64,000 bases of DNA, taken from contig CAZIDY010000011.1 of the NCBI GenBank assembly GCA_964538505.1, forward strand, positions 1-64,000, read 5' to 3'. Made by a program: the position numbers and the translations under genes. The stretch comes from Zeimonas sp964538505 (lineage in GTDB: Bacteria; Pseudomonadota; Gammaproteobacteria; Burkholderiales; Burkholderiaceae_E). This document shows, piece after piece, positions 1 through 7,163 of this stretch. Each line of letters opens with the position of its first letter. Within the stretch, counting starts at the first letter, position 1. The notes under the pieces are model-generated. The model had not been told where the DNA came from, ran no database searches, and saw only the letters and a list, made by a program, of their open reading frames with translations.

Positions 1-1303
1 TGCGCTCCTCGATGATCTCCATCGGCGCGGCGAGCGAGCCGGCGCGCAGCAGCAGCGCGACGTCGTTGGCCTCCTGCGTCGTCATGCTGCCGGAGATCTG
101 CACGCGTCCGCCGCCGATCTCGCTGCGGATCACCGGCGCGGTGACGACCTCGCCCTTGCCGCGCTCGACCAGCACGATCGCCATGCGCCGGCCGATGTTC
201 TCGCGCGTGACGTCGCGGAAGATGCGCGCGCCTCTCGCGTCGAGCGTCAGATGCACGGCCGGTTCCTGCGTCTGCCCGTCGAAGCCCGCCTGCGCGTCGT
301 TCAGGTTCGAGCCGGTGAGGATGACCTGGTTGCGCAGCAGGATCGGCTGGCCGCCGCGCTCGGTGAAGCGCGTGCAGCCGAAGGGCACGGTGCCGGCGGC
401 GAAGGCCGCCATTTCGTCGGGCGACTCGCAGACCATGCGCACCTCGAGCGTTGCGGTGCGCCCGAGGATGTCCTTCGCCTTCGCGGTGTCCTGCACGCCG
501 GGCAGCTGGACGACGACGCGGTCGGCGCCCTGCTGCTGGATGATCGGCTCTGAAACGCCGAGCTCGTTGATGCGGTTGCTCAGCGTGGTGATGTTCTGCT
601 GGACGGCGTTCTGCTGCACGCGCGTCGCGGCGTCCTCGCGGAAGCGGGCGACGAGCCGGGGCTCGCCGCCGTCACCGGTGGCGGTGAGCGCGAGCTCGGG
701 CGAGGCGTCGGCGATCAGCCCGCGTGCGCGCTCGCGCGTCTCGGCATCGCGGAAGCGCACCTCGATCGTGTCGCCGACGCGGTTGATGCCGGCGTGGCGG
801 ATGTTGCGGTCGCGCAGCTGCGTGCGGATGTCGCTCGCCAGGCCGTCCATCCGCTTGGAGAGCGCCTCCTTCATGTCGACCTGCAACAGGAAGTGCACGC
901 CGCCGCGCAGGTCGAGGCCGAGGTACATCGGCCGCGCGTTGATCGCGGTGAGCCAGCGCGGGGTATCCGACAGCAGGTTCAACGCGACGATCCACGACGG
1001 ATCGGCCGGGTCGGTATTCAGCGCGCGCGCGACCGCGTCCTTGGCGCGCAACTGCGTGTCGGTGTCGGCGAAGCGCGCCTTGACCGAGTTGCCGTCGAAG
1101 AAGACGCCGGTGGACTGCAGCCCGGCCTGCGCGAGGATGCCCTGCACGCGCTCGACCATCGTTGCGTCGATCTTCTGCGTGGCTTTCGCGCTCGAGACCT
1201 GGACGGCGGGTGCTTCCCCGAAGAAGTTCGGCAGCGTGTACAGCAGGCCGAACACCAGCGAAAGCACGATGATTACGTATTTCCAGGCGGGATAGCGGTT
1301 CAT
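1..1303 (-). CDS. secD: Protein translocase subunit SecD (partial, C-terminus beyond window)
   Basis: SecD works with SecF and YajC at the SecYEG channel, using proton motive force to help release exported proteins on the periplasmic side. The 434 visible residues begin with one membrane segment at about residues 8-27, followed by the conserved LGLDLRGG motif at 128-135 and the large periplasmic P1 region. The remaining transmembrane bundle lies off the left edge; betaproteobacterial SecD is usually a little over 600 residues. The ATG at 1301-1303 places the signal-anchor at the N-terminus. It lies 72 nt downstream of yajC on the same strand, the usual yajC-secD operon. The assignment is firm; only completeness is lacking. 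Confidence 0.96.
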   Translation of the reverse strand, partial: MNRYPAWKYVIIVLSLVFGLLYTLPNFFGEAPAVQVSSAKATQKIDATMVERVQGILAQAGLQSTGVFFDGNSVKARFADTDTQLRAKDAVARALNTDPADPSWIVALNLLSDTPRWLTAINARPMYLGLDLRGGVHFLLQVDMKEALSKRMDGLASDIRTQLRDRNIRHAGINRVGDTIEVRFRDAETRERARGLIADASPELALTATGDGGEPRLVARFREDAATRVQQNAVQQNITTLSNRINELGVSEPIIQQQGADRVVVQLPGVQDTAKAKDILGRTATLEVRMVCESPDEMAAFAAGTVPFGCTRFTERGGQPILLRNQVILTGSNLNDAQAGFDGQTQEPAVHLTLDARGARIFRDVTRENIGRRMAIVLVERGKGEVVTAPVIRSEIGGGRVQISGSMTTQEANDVALLLRAGSLAAPMEIIEER

Positions 1304-1375
1304 GCGGTTTCGCGCCGGAAACGCGACGCGCCTGGAATGTGTGAAGAGACCGTGGCGAGCGGCATCACACGTTCG

Positions 1376-1723
1376 TCAGATGGCCTTGATTGTTCCGTTG
1401 GGCAGCAGCGTCTGTACGGACGCCTTCTGGAAGTTCATCTCGATGGGCGCATCGCCGCTTTTGCCCTCGGGCGTGCGGGCGACCTCGATGGTGACGTAGC
1501 TCTCGCCGACGCGGGTGACGCGCCCGATGAGCCCGCCCGAGGTGACGACTTCGTCGCCGCGCTTGAGGGCCGAGAGCATCGTCTTGTGCTCTTTCGCGCG
1601 CTTCATCTGCGGCCGGATCATCAGGAAATACAGTACGACGAACATCAGGATGATCGGCAGGAAGCCGACGATCTGCTGTTCGGTCGAACCCGCGGCCTGG
1701 GCGAAGGCTGGCGAGATCAGCAC
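1376..1723 (-). CDS. yajC: Sec translocon accessory protein YajC
   Basis: YajC is a small inner-membrane partner of SecDF. The 115-residue product has one hydrophobic segment at about residues 20-37 followed by the family motif MIRPQMKRAKEH, then a soluble domain; length and layout match the family. It is transcribed toward secD. A good extended -10 element (TGTTATAAT) lies about 30 nt upstream of the ATG, so yajC-secD probably has its own promoter here rather than depending on tgt, which in many proteobacteria sits directly upstream. An acyltransferase gene separates it from tgt in this genome. Confidence 0.95.
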   Translation of the reverse strand: MLISPAFAQAAGSTEQQIVGFLPIILMFVVLYFLMIRPQMKRAKEHKTMLSALKRGDEVVTSGGLIGRVTRVGESYVTIEVARTPEGKSGDAPIEMNFQKASVQTLLPNGTIKAI

Positions 1724-1750
1724 GGGCGATTCTCCGGAAGTGAACCGCCA

Positions 1751-1759
1751 ATTATAACA
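1751..1759 (-). promoter_or_regulatory. Extended -10 promoter element for yajC-secD
   Basis: Read on the minus strand this is TGTTATAAT, a consensus -10 hexamer TATAAT preceded by the TGn extension. It lies 28-36 nt upstream of the yajC start codon. I see no convincing -35 hexamer, which is tolerable with an extended -10. A perfect hairpin (1761-1783) lies immediately upstream and probably ends transcription of the acyltransferase gene. Confidence 0.5.
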
Positions 1760-1760
1760 A

Positions 1761-1783
1761 CGGCGCTCCGGGGCGGAGCGCCG
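1761..1783 (-). terminator. Hairpin after acyltransferase gene
   Basis: A perfect 9-bp stem (CGGCGCTCC with its complement) encloses a 5-nt loop. On the minus strand it follows the acyltransferase stop codon by about 60 nt and is followed by TTGTTATAAT, a short T-rich stretch. It could be a weak intrinsic terminator that also insulates the yajC promoter. The T tract is poor, so the termination role is inferred. Confidence 0.45.
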
Positions 1784-1842
1784 ACATCAACGCACCGGGC
1801 ATCGCGTTTGCGATTCGACGCTCCGTGTGCGACGTCTTCGGT

Positions 1843-2661
1843 TCAATGCTCCACCGGTGCCTTCACCAGCGGCATCTCCACCGAGGTGAGCGCGAGCATG
1901 CGCTCGCGAACGAGATCGAGAACGCCGCGCAGCGGCGGCGCGAGATCGCCCAGCAGGGCCTCGCGCCGGATTTCGAAGGGCGCGCGAAGTCCGCGGTATT
2001 CGATCGGCTCGGCCACCTGCGTGAATACCAGGCCGAGCGAGCGCAGCAGCCGCGCGAGGCGCAGCTCCATGATCACGAACACGGCGTCGAGGCCGATCTC
2101 GATGCCGAGCCAGGCGGCCGAGAAGATCAGCCCAAGTGCGGGCGGGATGTTGTTCTGCCGGCGCGGATCGGATGGGTTGCCCGTGAGGTCCTGCAGCGAG
2201 TAGAGGGCGGGGTCGCGGTCGACCTTGCGGCGACGGAATTCGCGAACCACGGCAAGCCGCGAGACTTCACCGATCCGTTCGCGTGGTGTTTCGCGGAAGG
2301 TGGCCGAACGCTGCGCAAGGCCGTCGACGGCGGTCATCTCGAAGGGAAAGGGGCGGGTCGCATCCTTCGGATCGGCGACGATGAGCCGAACGCAACCGAT
2401 GAAGCGACGACTTTCCCGATGGCGCAGCAGCACGGCGAGCGAGCGCCGGTCGTAGGCATCGAACTCGACGCCATGGGGGAAGTCTTCCGCCCGTTCGTAC
2501 TTCAGCTCCTCCACGTAGATCCGGTGACGGAGCCGGTAGCTCTCGGTTCGCAGCTCGTCGCTCGTGGCGAGCTCGAGCGAGAAGCGATCGAAGAAATCAC
2601 CGCCGAACCGCGACGTGAGCCGGGTAGGGCCGAGAGCGTGGGGCAGGATCGGATAGAGCAT
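1843..2661 (-). CDS. PEP-CTERM/exosortase-system-associated acyltransferase (autoinducer-synthase-like GNAT fold)
   Basis: The 272-residue product resembles the exosortase-associated acyltransferases, a family related to acyl-homoserine-lactone synthases and N-acyl amino acid synthases such as FeeM. The most recognisable element is YRLRHRIYVEEL at about residues 42-53, the YxxRxxVF-like signature of this superfamily. It is followed by FIGCVRLI and EVSRLAV segments that would form the acyl-donor core. Substrate and product are unknown. The family is normally found in genomes with PEP-CTERM protein sorting and extracellular polysaccharide loci; no exosortase is in this window. It sits between tgt and yajC, which are usually adjacent. 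The 398-nt upstream gap carries two palindromes that may control it. Confidence 0.78.
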   Translation of the reverse strand: MLYPILPHALGPTRLTSRFGGDFFDRFSLELATSDELRTESYRLRHRIYVEELKYERAEDFPHGVEFDAYDRRSLAVLLRHRESRRFIGCVRLIVADPKDATRPFPFEMTAVDGLAQRSATFRETPRERIGEVSRLAVVREFRRRKVDRDPALYSLQDLTGNPSDPRRQNNIPPALGLIFSAAWLGIEIGLDAVFVIMELRLARLLRSLGLVFTQVAEPIEYRGLRAPFEIRREALLGDLAPPLRGVLDLVRERMLALTSVEMPLVKAPVEH

Positions 2662-3059
2662 CGGTCTGGGCCCTCAGGTGTTGCGCAATCGCGCTCATCG
2701 GAAGAGGCCTGCAGCCGGCCGCACTCGCGCGGCGACGACAGGAATTACTGGACCCGTCGATCGGTGACGACGGGTCGGCTGGCTTCAAGGCATGCAGGGG
2801 GAACCGGCGCTGGCCGACGGCTTCGGCATACAGCCGAATGCCGGGTCTCGTGCGACCACCTCCCCTTGGATCATTTCTCCCTCGAACTCGCGTTTGCCGG
2901 GTCGTCAATTAGTAGAAACACGTAAACCGGCACAGCGTCCGAAGTTTGCTTGTGATTGCCCCTCGTAGGGGGGTAGTACCAAAGTGTTGCGTAGGGTTAT
3001 TGTTTTCGGTTTTTACGCAACGGCCGCCGAAGTCTACACTGTCGCGGCTTTCGAGGGGG
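2662..3059. other. 398-nt intergenic region with two palindromes
   Basis: This is the gap between tgt and the acyltransferase gene, with no credible protein-coding content. Two symmetric elements are visible: CCCCT-CGT-AGGGG at 2959-2971, and an inverted repeat of GTTGCGTA (2986-2993) with TACGCAAC (3014-3021) separated by 20 nt. The stretch around 2940-3020 is distinctly more AT-rich than its surroundings, as expected for a promoter or operator zone. It most likely drives the minus-strand acyltransferase gene, about 300 nt away, or is left from a rearrangement. I cannot identify a regulator. Confidence 0.45.
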
Positions 3060-4205
3060 TCAATCGACGCCGCGCCCGCGTCTATCGGTGAAATCCCTCG
3101 CGAAACTGTCGAAACGGCCAGCTGCGATGGCCTCGCGCATCGCGCGCATCAGTTGCAGGTAGTAGTGCAGGTTGTGGATCGTCGCGAGGCGCGCGCCGAG
3201 AATCTCGTTGACTTTCTGCAGGTGATGGAGGTAGGCGCGCGAGAAGCGACTGCAGGCGTAGCAGGCGCACTGCTCGTCCACGGGGCGCTCGTCGAGACGG
3301 TAGCGCGCGTTGCGCAGCTTCAGGTCGCCCCACTGCGTGAACAGCCATCCGTTGCGCGCGTTTCGCGTCGGCAGGACGCAGTCGAAGAGGTCGATTCCTG
3401 CGCTCACGCCGGCGACGAGGTCCTCGGGCGTGCCCACACCCATCAGGTAGCGGGGCGCCTGCTCGGGCAGGCGCGGCGCGGTGTGCGAGAGCACGCGCAG
3501 CATCTCCTGCTTCGGCTCGCCGACCGACAGGCCGCCGATCGCGTAGCCGTCGAAGCCGATGTCGACGAGACCGGCGAGCGACTCGTCGCGCAGCGCCTCG
3601 AACATCCCGCCCTGCACGATGCCGAAGAGCCGGTTGCCGCCGGCGGCCGCGCCGGATTGCAGCCGGTCGAAGGCGTCGCGTGAGCGGCGAGCCCAGCGCA
3701 GGCTCAGGCGCATCGATGCGGCTGCCTCGTCGACGGAGGTCGGCACGCCGTCGCGTTCATAGGGTGTGCACTCGTCGAAGATCATCGCGACGTCGGCATC
3801 GAGCGCGTGCTGGATCTGCATCGACGTCTCCGGCGTGAGGAACAGCCGGTCGCCGTTGACGGGCGACGCGAAGCGCACGCCTTCCTCCGCAATGCGGCGC
3901 AGCGGCCCCAGGCTCCAGACCTGGAAGCCGCCCGAGTCGGTGAGGATCGGTCGCTCCCAGCCGATGAAGCGATGCAGTCCGGCGAACTTCGCGATCGTCT
4001 CCAGCCCGGGACGCAGCCACAGGTGGAAGGTGTTGCCGAGCACGATCTGCGCGCCGATCTCCTCGAGCTCGCGTGGCGACATCGCCTTGACCGCGCCGTA
4101 GGTGCCGACGGGCATGAAGATCGGCGTCTCGACGACGCCGTGCGGCAGGTGCAGTCGTGCGCATCGGGCCCGGCCATCCCGATGCAGCAACTCGAATCCG
4201 GGCAT
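3060..4205 (-). CDS. tgt: Queuine tRNA-ribosyltransferase
   Basis: Tgt exchanges guanine-34 of GUN-anticodon tRNAs for preQ1, the first tRNA-level step of queuosine synthesis. The 381-residue product has the catalytic aspartate in LTDSGGFQ (D90), the nucleophile in FDCVLPTR (D275), and the zinc site formed by C313, C315, C318 and H344. Length is normal. The frame stays open upstream, but the ATG at 4203-4205 gives the conserved N-terminus of the family. queA lies 2 kb upstream on the same strand, and queG at 57.5 kb belongs to the same pathway. Confidence 0.97.
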   Translation of the reverse strand: MPGFELLHRDGRARCARLHLPHGVVETPIFMPVGTYGAVKAMSPRELEEIGAQIVLGNTFHLWLRPGLETIAKFAGLHRFIGWERPILTDSGGFQVWSLGPLRRIAEEGVRFASPVNGDRLFLTPETSMQIQHALDADVAMIFDECTPYERDGVPTSVDEAAASMRLSLRWARRSRDAFDRLQSGAAAGGNRLFGIVQGGMFEALRDESLAGLVDIGFDGYAIGGLSVGEPKQEMLRVLSHTAPRLPEQAPRYLMGVGTPEDLVAGVSAGIDLFDCVLPTRNARNGWLFTQWGDLKLRNARYRLDERPVDEQCACYACSRFSRAYLHHLQKVNEILGARLATIHNLHYYLQLMRAMREAIAAGRFDSFARDFTDRRGRGVD

Positions 4206-4280
4206 CGCGCGATTATCGCCGGGCGGGCACGGGACACCCGTTGCGGCGCGAGCGGCAGGCGTTGCGCTACCATCGTTCGC

Positions 4281-4997
4281 ATGGACGGCCCGGTTCTGAT
4301 CGTCGAAGACGATGGCGATACGGCCGAACAGTTCGATGCCGTGTTGCGCGAGGATGGTGTGACGAGCGATCGCTGCGCCAGCGGCGTCGATGCGCTTCAG
4401 AAGGCCGATCTCTCCCGCTACCGACTCATCCTGCTCGACCTGCGGCTGCCGGGCCTCGATGGTCTCGAGGTGCTGAGACAGCTGCGGCTGCAGCGGCTGA
4501 AGATACCGATCCTCGTTGTCAGCGCACGCAGCACCGAGACCGACCGCGTGCTCGGACTCGAGCTGGGCGCCGACGACTACCTGAGCAAGCCGATCTCGCT
4601 GGTCGAGCTGCGTGCGCGGGTGCGTGCGCTGCTGCGGCGCGTCGCGCGCCTGAGCGAGGCGGCCGCCGGGATCGTCTCGCGCAGCGAGCGGCTGATGCTC
4701 GGCGGCCTCCAGCTCGAGCCGCGCAGCCGCCGTGCCTGGCGCGACGGCGTCGAACTGACGCTCACCGCGCGCGAGTTCGACCTGCTCGCGCTGTTCGTGG
4801 GCGCGCCCGGGCGCGTATTCACCCGCGCGCAACTGCTCGAGGCCGTCTGGCACACGCGCCTGGCGGCCTACGAAGACAACGTCAATACGCACATCGCCCG
4901 CCTGCGCAAGCACGTCGAAGCCGATCCGTCGAACCCGCGCTACATCGTCACGGTGCGCGGCATCGGCTATCGCAGCGGAGCGGGTCAGGCACGCTGA
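4281..4997 (+). CDS. OmpR/PhoB-family response regulator (orphan)
   Basis: This is a 238-residue two-domain transcription regulator. The receiver has the acidic pair D10/D11, phospho-acceptor D53 in LLDLRLPG, the serine of VVSARS and K103 in YLSKP, so it should be phosphorylated normally. A winged-helix DNA-binding domain follows from about residue 140 and ends in the typical YIVTVRGIGYR. There is no histidine kinase beside it, so its partner is unknown. It diverges from tgt with a 75-nt gap, and its last 13 nt overlap the 3' end of the convergent peroxiredoxin gene. The ATG at 4281 gives the standard receiver N-terminus. Confidence 0.93.
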   Translation: MDGPVLIVEDDGDTAEQFDAVLREDGVTSDRCASGVDALQKADLSRYRLILLDLRLPGLDGLEVLRQLRLQRLKIPILVVSARSTETDRVLGLELGADDYLSKPISLVELRARVRALLRRVARLSEAAAGIVSRSERLMLGGLQLEPRSRRAWRDGVELTLTAREFDLLALFVGAPGRVFTRAQLLEAVWHTRLAAYEDNVNTHIARLRKHVEADPSNPRYIVTVRGIGYRSGAGQAR

Positions 4998-5680
4998 AGC
5001 GCGCGCAGCGCGTCGAGCACCGTGCCGGGCTCGGCGCGACGGCCGTAATCGGGGTCGACGAAGGCGTAGGCGATGCGACGGTCGGGCGCGATCACGTAGA
5101 CCGCCGGCAACGGCAGCGAGACGTCGCCGTCGACGTTGATACGCGCGAGGTCGATTCCGTAAGACGCGTACAGCCGCAGCAACTCGTCGGATACGCGATA
5201 GACGATGCCGAAGAGCTGCGCGATCTCGTTGCGCACGTCGGTGACCAGGTGCAGCGGCAGCCGGTCGCGTTCGCGATGGAACGCCGTCTCCTGCTCGTTC
5301 TGCGGCGACAGCGCGATCAGCGCGGCGCCGAGCGCCTGGAACAACGGAACGCTGCGCGCATAGGCACGCAGCTCGAGCGTGCAGAACGCGCACCATCGAC
5401 CGCGGTAGAACTTCAGCACGACCGGCCCCTCGCGCAGCACGTCGCTCAGCCGTACCGCGCCGCCGGGGGAATCGGGAAGGGCGAAGTCGGGCGCGGTGTC
5501 TCCGGTGCGCAGTGCGCTGTCGCGCCACGCGCCCGCGTGTAGCCGGTCGAGCTCCTGCTGCAGCGTCATCCGCGCTTCGTCGGGGAGCCCCGACTCGAGC
5601 CAGAACCAGTAGGTGTCGAGGAGGTCGGCCAGTTTCATTGCGCGCCGCATGTCGTCGTTGGCATCAGTGTGCACCGGCAT
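4985..5680 (-). CDS. Peroxiredoxin-like (AhpC/TSA family) protein
   Basis: This thioredoxin-fold peroxidase probably reduces hydroperoxides in the cytoplasm. The motif FYRGRWCAFC (C97 and C100 with this start) is the active-site signature of the peroxiredoxin-like subgroup that uses a CxxC pair in place of the classic PxxxTxxC. The C-terminal half (AVYVIAPDRRIAYAFVDPDY) fits the same family. The frame has no clear Shine-Dalgarno: starts at 5680, 5650 and 5638 are all possible, and 5680 gives 231 residues. The gene diverges from the small exported-protein gene at 5834 and is convergent with the response regulator. A redox role is likely; the physiological substrate is not evident. Confidence 0.85.
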   Translation of the reverse strand: MPVHTDANDDMRRAMKLADLLDTYWFWLESGLPDEARMTLQQELDRLHAGAWRDSALRTGDTAPDFALPDSPGGAVRLSDVLREGPVVLKFYRGRWCAFCTLELRAYARSVPLFQALGAALIALSPQNEQETAFHRERDRLPLHLVTDVRNEIAQLFGIVYRVSDELLRLYASYGIDLARINVDGDVSLPLPAVYVIAPDRRIAYAFVDPDYGRRAEPGTVLDALRALQRA

Positions 5681-5833
5681 CGCGGCGGTCGCTTGCGCCG
5701 TGACCGAACTGAAAGGTCGATGATCTCCGCGCGTCATCGTTTCGTGACCGGCGCTTTGCATCGTGACCTCACACTTTGTCCTGTCGGTGGGGAGGTCCCG
5801 CCGATCCAGAAAAGGCAAGTGAAGGAGAGCATC

Positions 5834-6124
5834 ATGAAATCGATCGTCCGCGTCTTCGTTCCCGCCGTTCTCGCGCTCGGTATCGTCGGCCAGGCCGGCG
5901 CCCGCGACATCCTCGTCGAGACCGAATATCCGGGTCCGGCGCCCACCGTGTCGAGCATGGCTGTCGCGTCGAATCAGGCCGAGCCGTACCTGATCCAGTC
6001 GAACCACGAAGGTCCGCGCGTGAATCCGGTGTATGCGCGCACCGAGACCGCATCGCGGCCGGCGACGGAAGTGCGCGCCGACGCGACGATTGCGGTGCCG
6101 TACGGGCCGGCGTTGAACGCCTGA
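5834..6124 (+). CDS. Small exported protein of unknown function
   Basis: This is a 96-residue protein. The ATG is preceded at a good distance by AAGGAGAG, a strong ribosome binding site. Residues 1-23 form a Sec signal peptide (positive N-end, hydrophobic core, cleavage after GQAGA), leaving a mature peptide of about 73 residues with no cysteines and no recognised domain. The mature part is rich in polar residues and proline and ends in VPYGPALNA. I do not recognise a family. It is divergent from the peroxiredoxin and convergent with queA (22-nt gap), so it is a single-gene unit. Confidence 0.75.
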   Translation: MKSIVRVFVPAVLALGIVGQAGARDILVETEYPGPAPTVSSMAVASNQAEPYLIQSNHEGPRVNPVYARTETASRPATEVRADATIAVPYGPALNA

Positions 6125-6146
6125 GGTGGCCAGGGCGCCGAAGCGC

Positions 6147-7163
6147 TCAGGCGTCGCAACGCTCGAGCAGCATCGCGTCCCCGTAGCTGAAGAAGCGGTA
6201 GCGTCGAGAGACCGCGTGCGCGTAGGCAGCGCGCACGCGGTCGACGCCGGCGAAGGCGCTCACCAGCATCAGCAGCGTGGATCTCGGCAGGTGGAAGTTC
6301 GTCAGCAGCCGCTCGACGACGCGAAAGCGATAGCCGGGCGTGACGAAGAGGCTCGTTTCGCCGCAGCCCGCCAATACCCGTCCGCCCGCATCGGCTGCGG
6401 ATTCCAGCGTACGCAGCGAAGTCGTCCCGACGGCGACGATCCGCCCGCCTCGCGCCCGCGCTTCGTCGATCGCCTGCACGGTGGCTTCCGGCACCTCGTA
6501 GCGCTCGGCGTGCATCCGGTGCTGCGACAGGTCGTCGACGCGCACCGGCTGGAAAGTGCCCGCGCCCACGTGCAGCGTCACGAACGCCATCCGCAGGCCG
6601 CGCTCGCGCAGTTGCGCGATCATCCCGTCATCGAAATGCAGCCCTGCCGTGGGCGCGGCGACCGATCCTGGCTCTCGCGCATAGACGGTCTGGTAGCGCT
6701 CTTCGTCCGCAGCCTCCGTCGCGCGGTCGATGTACGGCGGCAGCGGCAGCACGCCCTCGCGTTGCAGGCACGCATGCACCGGCTCGTCGAAATGCAGCCG
6801 CCAGAATTCTCCTTCGCGGGCGAGCACGGTCGCACCGTTCGCGCTCCAGCGAAGGCGCGTGCCCGGCTTCGGCGGCTTGCTCGCGCGCAACTGCACCAGC
6901 GCTTCGTGCGCCCCGACCACGCGCTCGACGAGCGCCTCGACGCGACCGCCGGTGTCCTTCGTTCCGTGCAGGCGCGCACGTAGCACGCGCGTATCGTTGA
7001 AGACGAGCAGATCGTCGGGCGCGAGCAGCGTCGGCAGGTCGGTGAAGCGAAGGTCGGTGAGCGAATCGGCGACGTGCAGCAGGCGCGAGTCAGTGCGGCG
7101 GGCGCCCGGGTGCTGAGCGATCAGCTCGATCGGCAGTTCGAAGTCGAAGTCGCTCAGGCGCAT
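6147..7163 (-). CDS. queA: S-adenosylmethionine:tRNA ribosyltransferase-isomerase
   Basis: QueA transfers and rearranges the ribosyl part of SAM onto preQ1 in tRNA to give epoxyqueuosine, the step after Tgt and before QueG. The 338 residues show the family hallmarks from the N-terminus: FDFELPIELIAQHP, DLLVFNDTRVLRARL, the central APTAGLHFDD, HVGAGTFQPVR, and near the C-terminus TNFHLPRSTLLMLVSAFAG. Length is normal. The first 74 nt of the gene overlap the 3' end of the upstream glycosidase gene in another frame. Confidence 0.97.
   Translation of the reverse strand: MRLSDFDFELPIELIAQHPGARRTDSRLLHVADSLTDLRFTDLPTLLAPDDLLVFNDTRVLRARLHGTKDTGGRVEALVERVVGAHEALVQLRASKPPKPGTRLRWSANGATVLAREGEFWRLHFDEPVHACLQREGVLPLPPYIDRATEAADEERYQTVYAREPGSVAAPTAGLHFDDGMIAQLRERGLRMAFVTLHVGAGTFQPVRVDDLSQHRMHAERYEVPEATVQAIDEARARGGRIVAVGTTSLRTLESAADAGGRVLAGCGETSLFVTPGYRFRVVERLLTNFHLPRSTLLMLVSAFAGVDRVRAAYAHAVSRRYRFFSYGDAMLLERCDA

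Noticed and set aside
2597..2908. Minus-strand open frame upstream of the acyltransferase
   Set aside because: It overlaps the acyltransferase start in another frame and is Arg/Pro-rich without similarity; the region looks regulatory.
4206..5528. Extension upstream of tgt giving an 822-residue protein
   Set aside because: The extension runs antisense to a conserved response regulator and ends where the Tgt N-terminus is complete.
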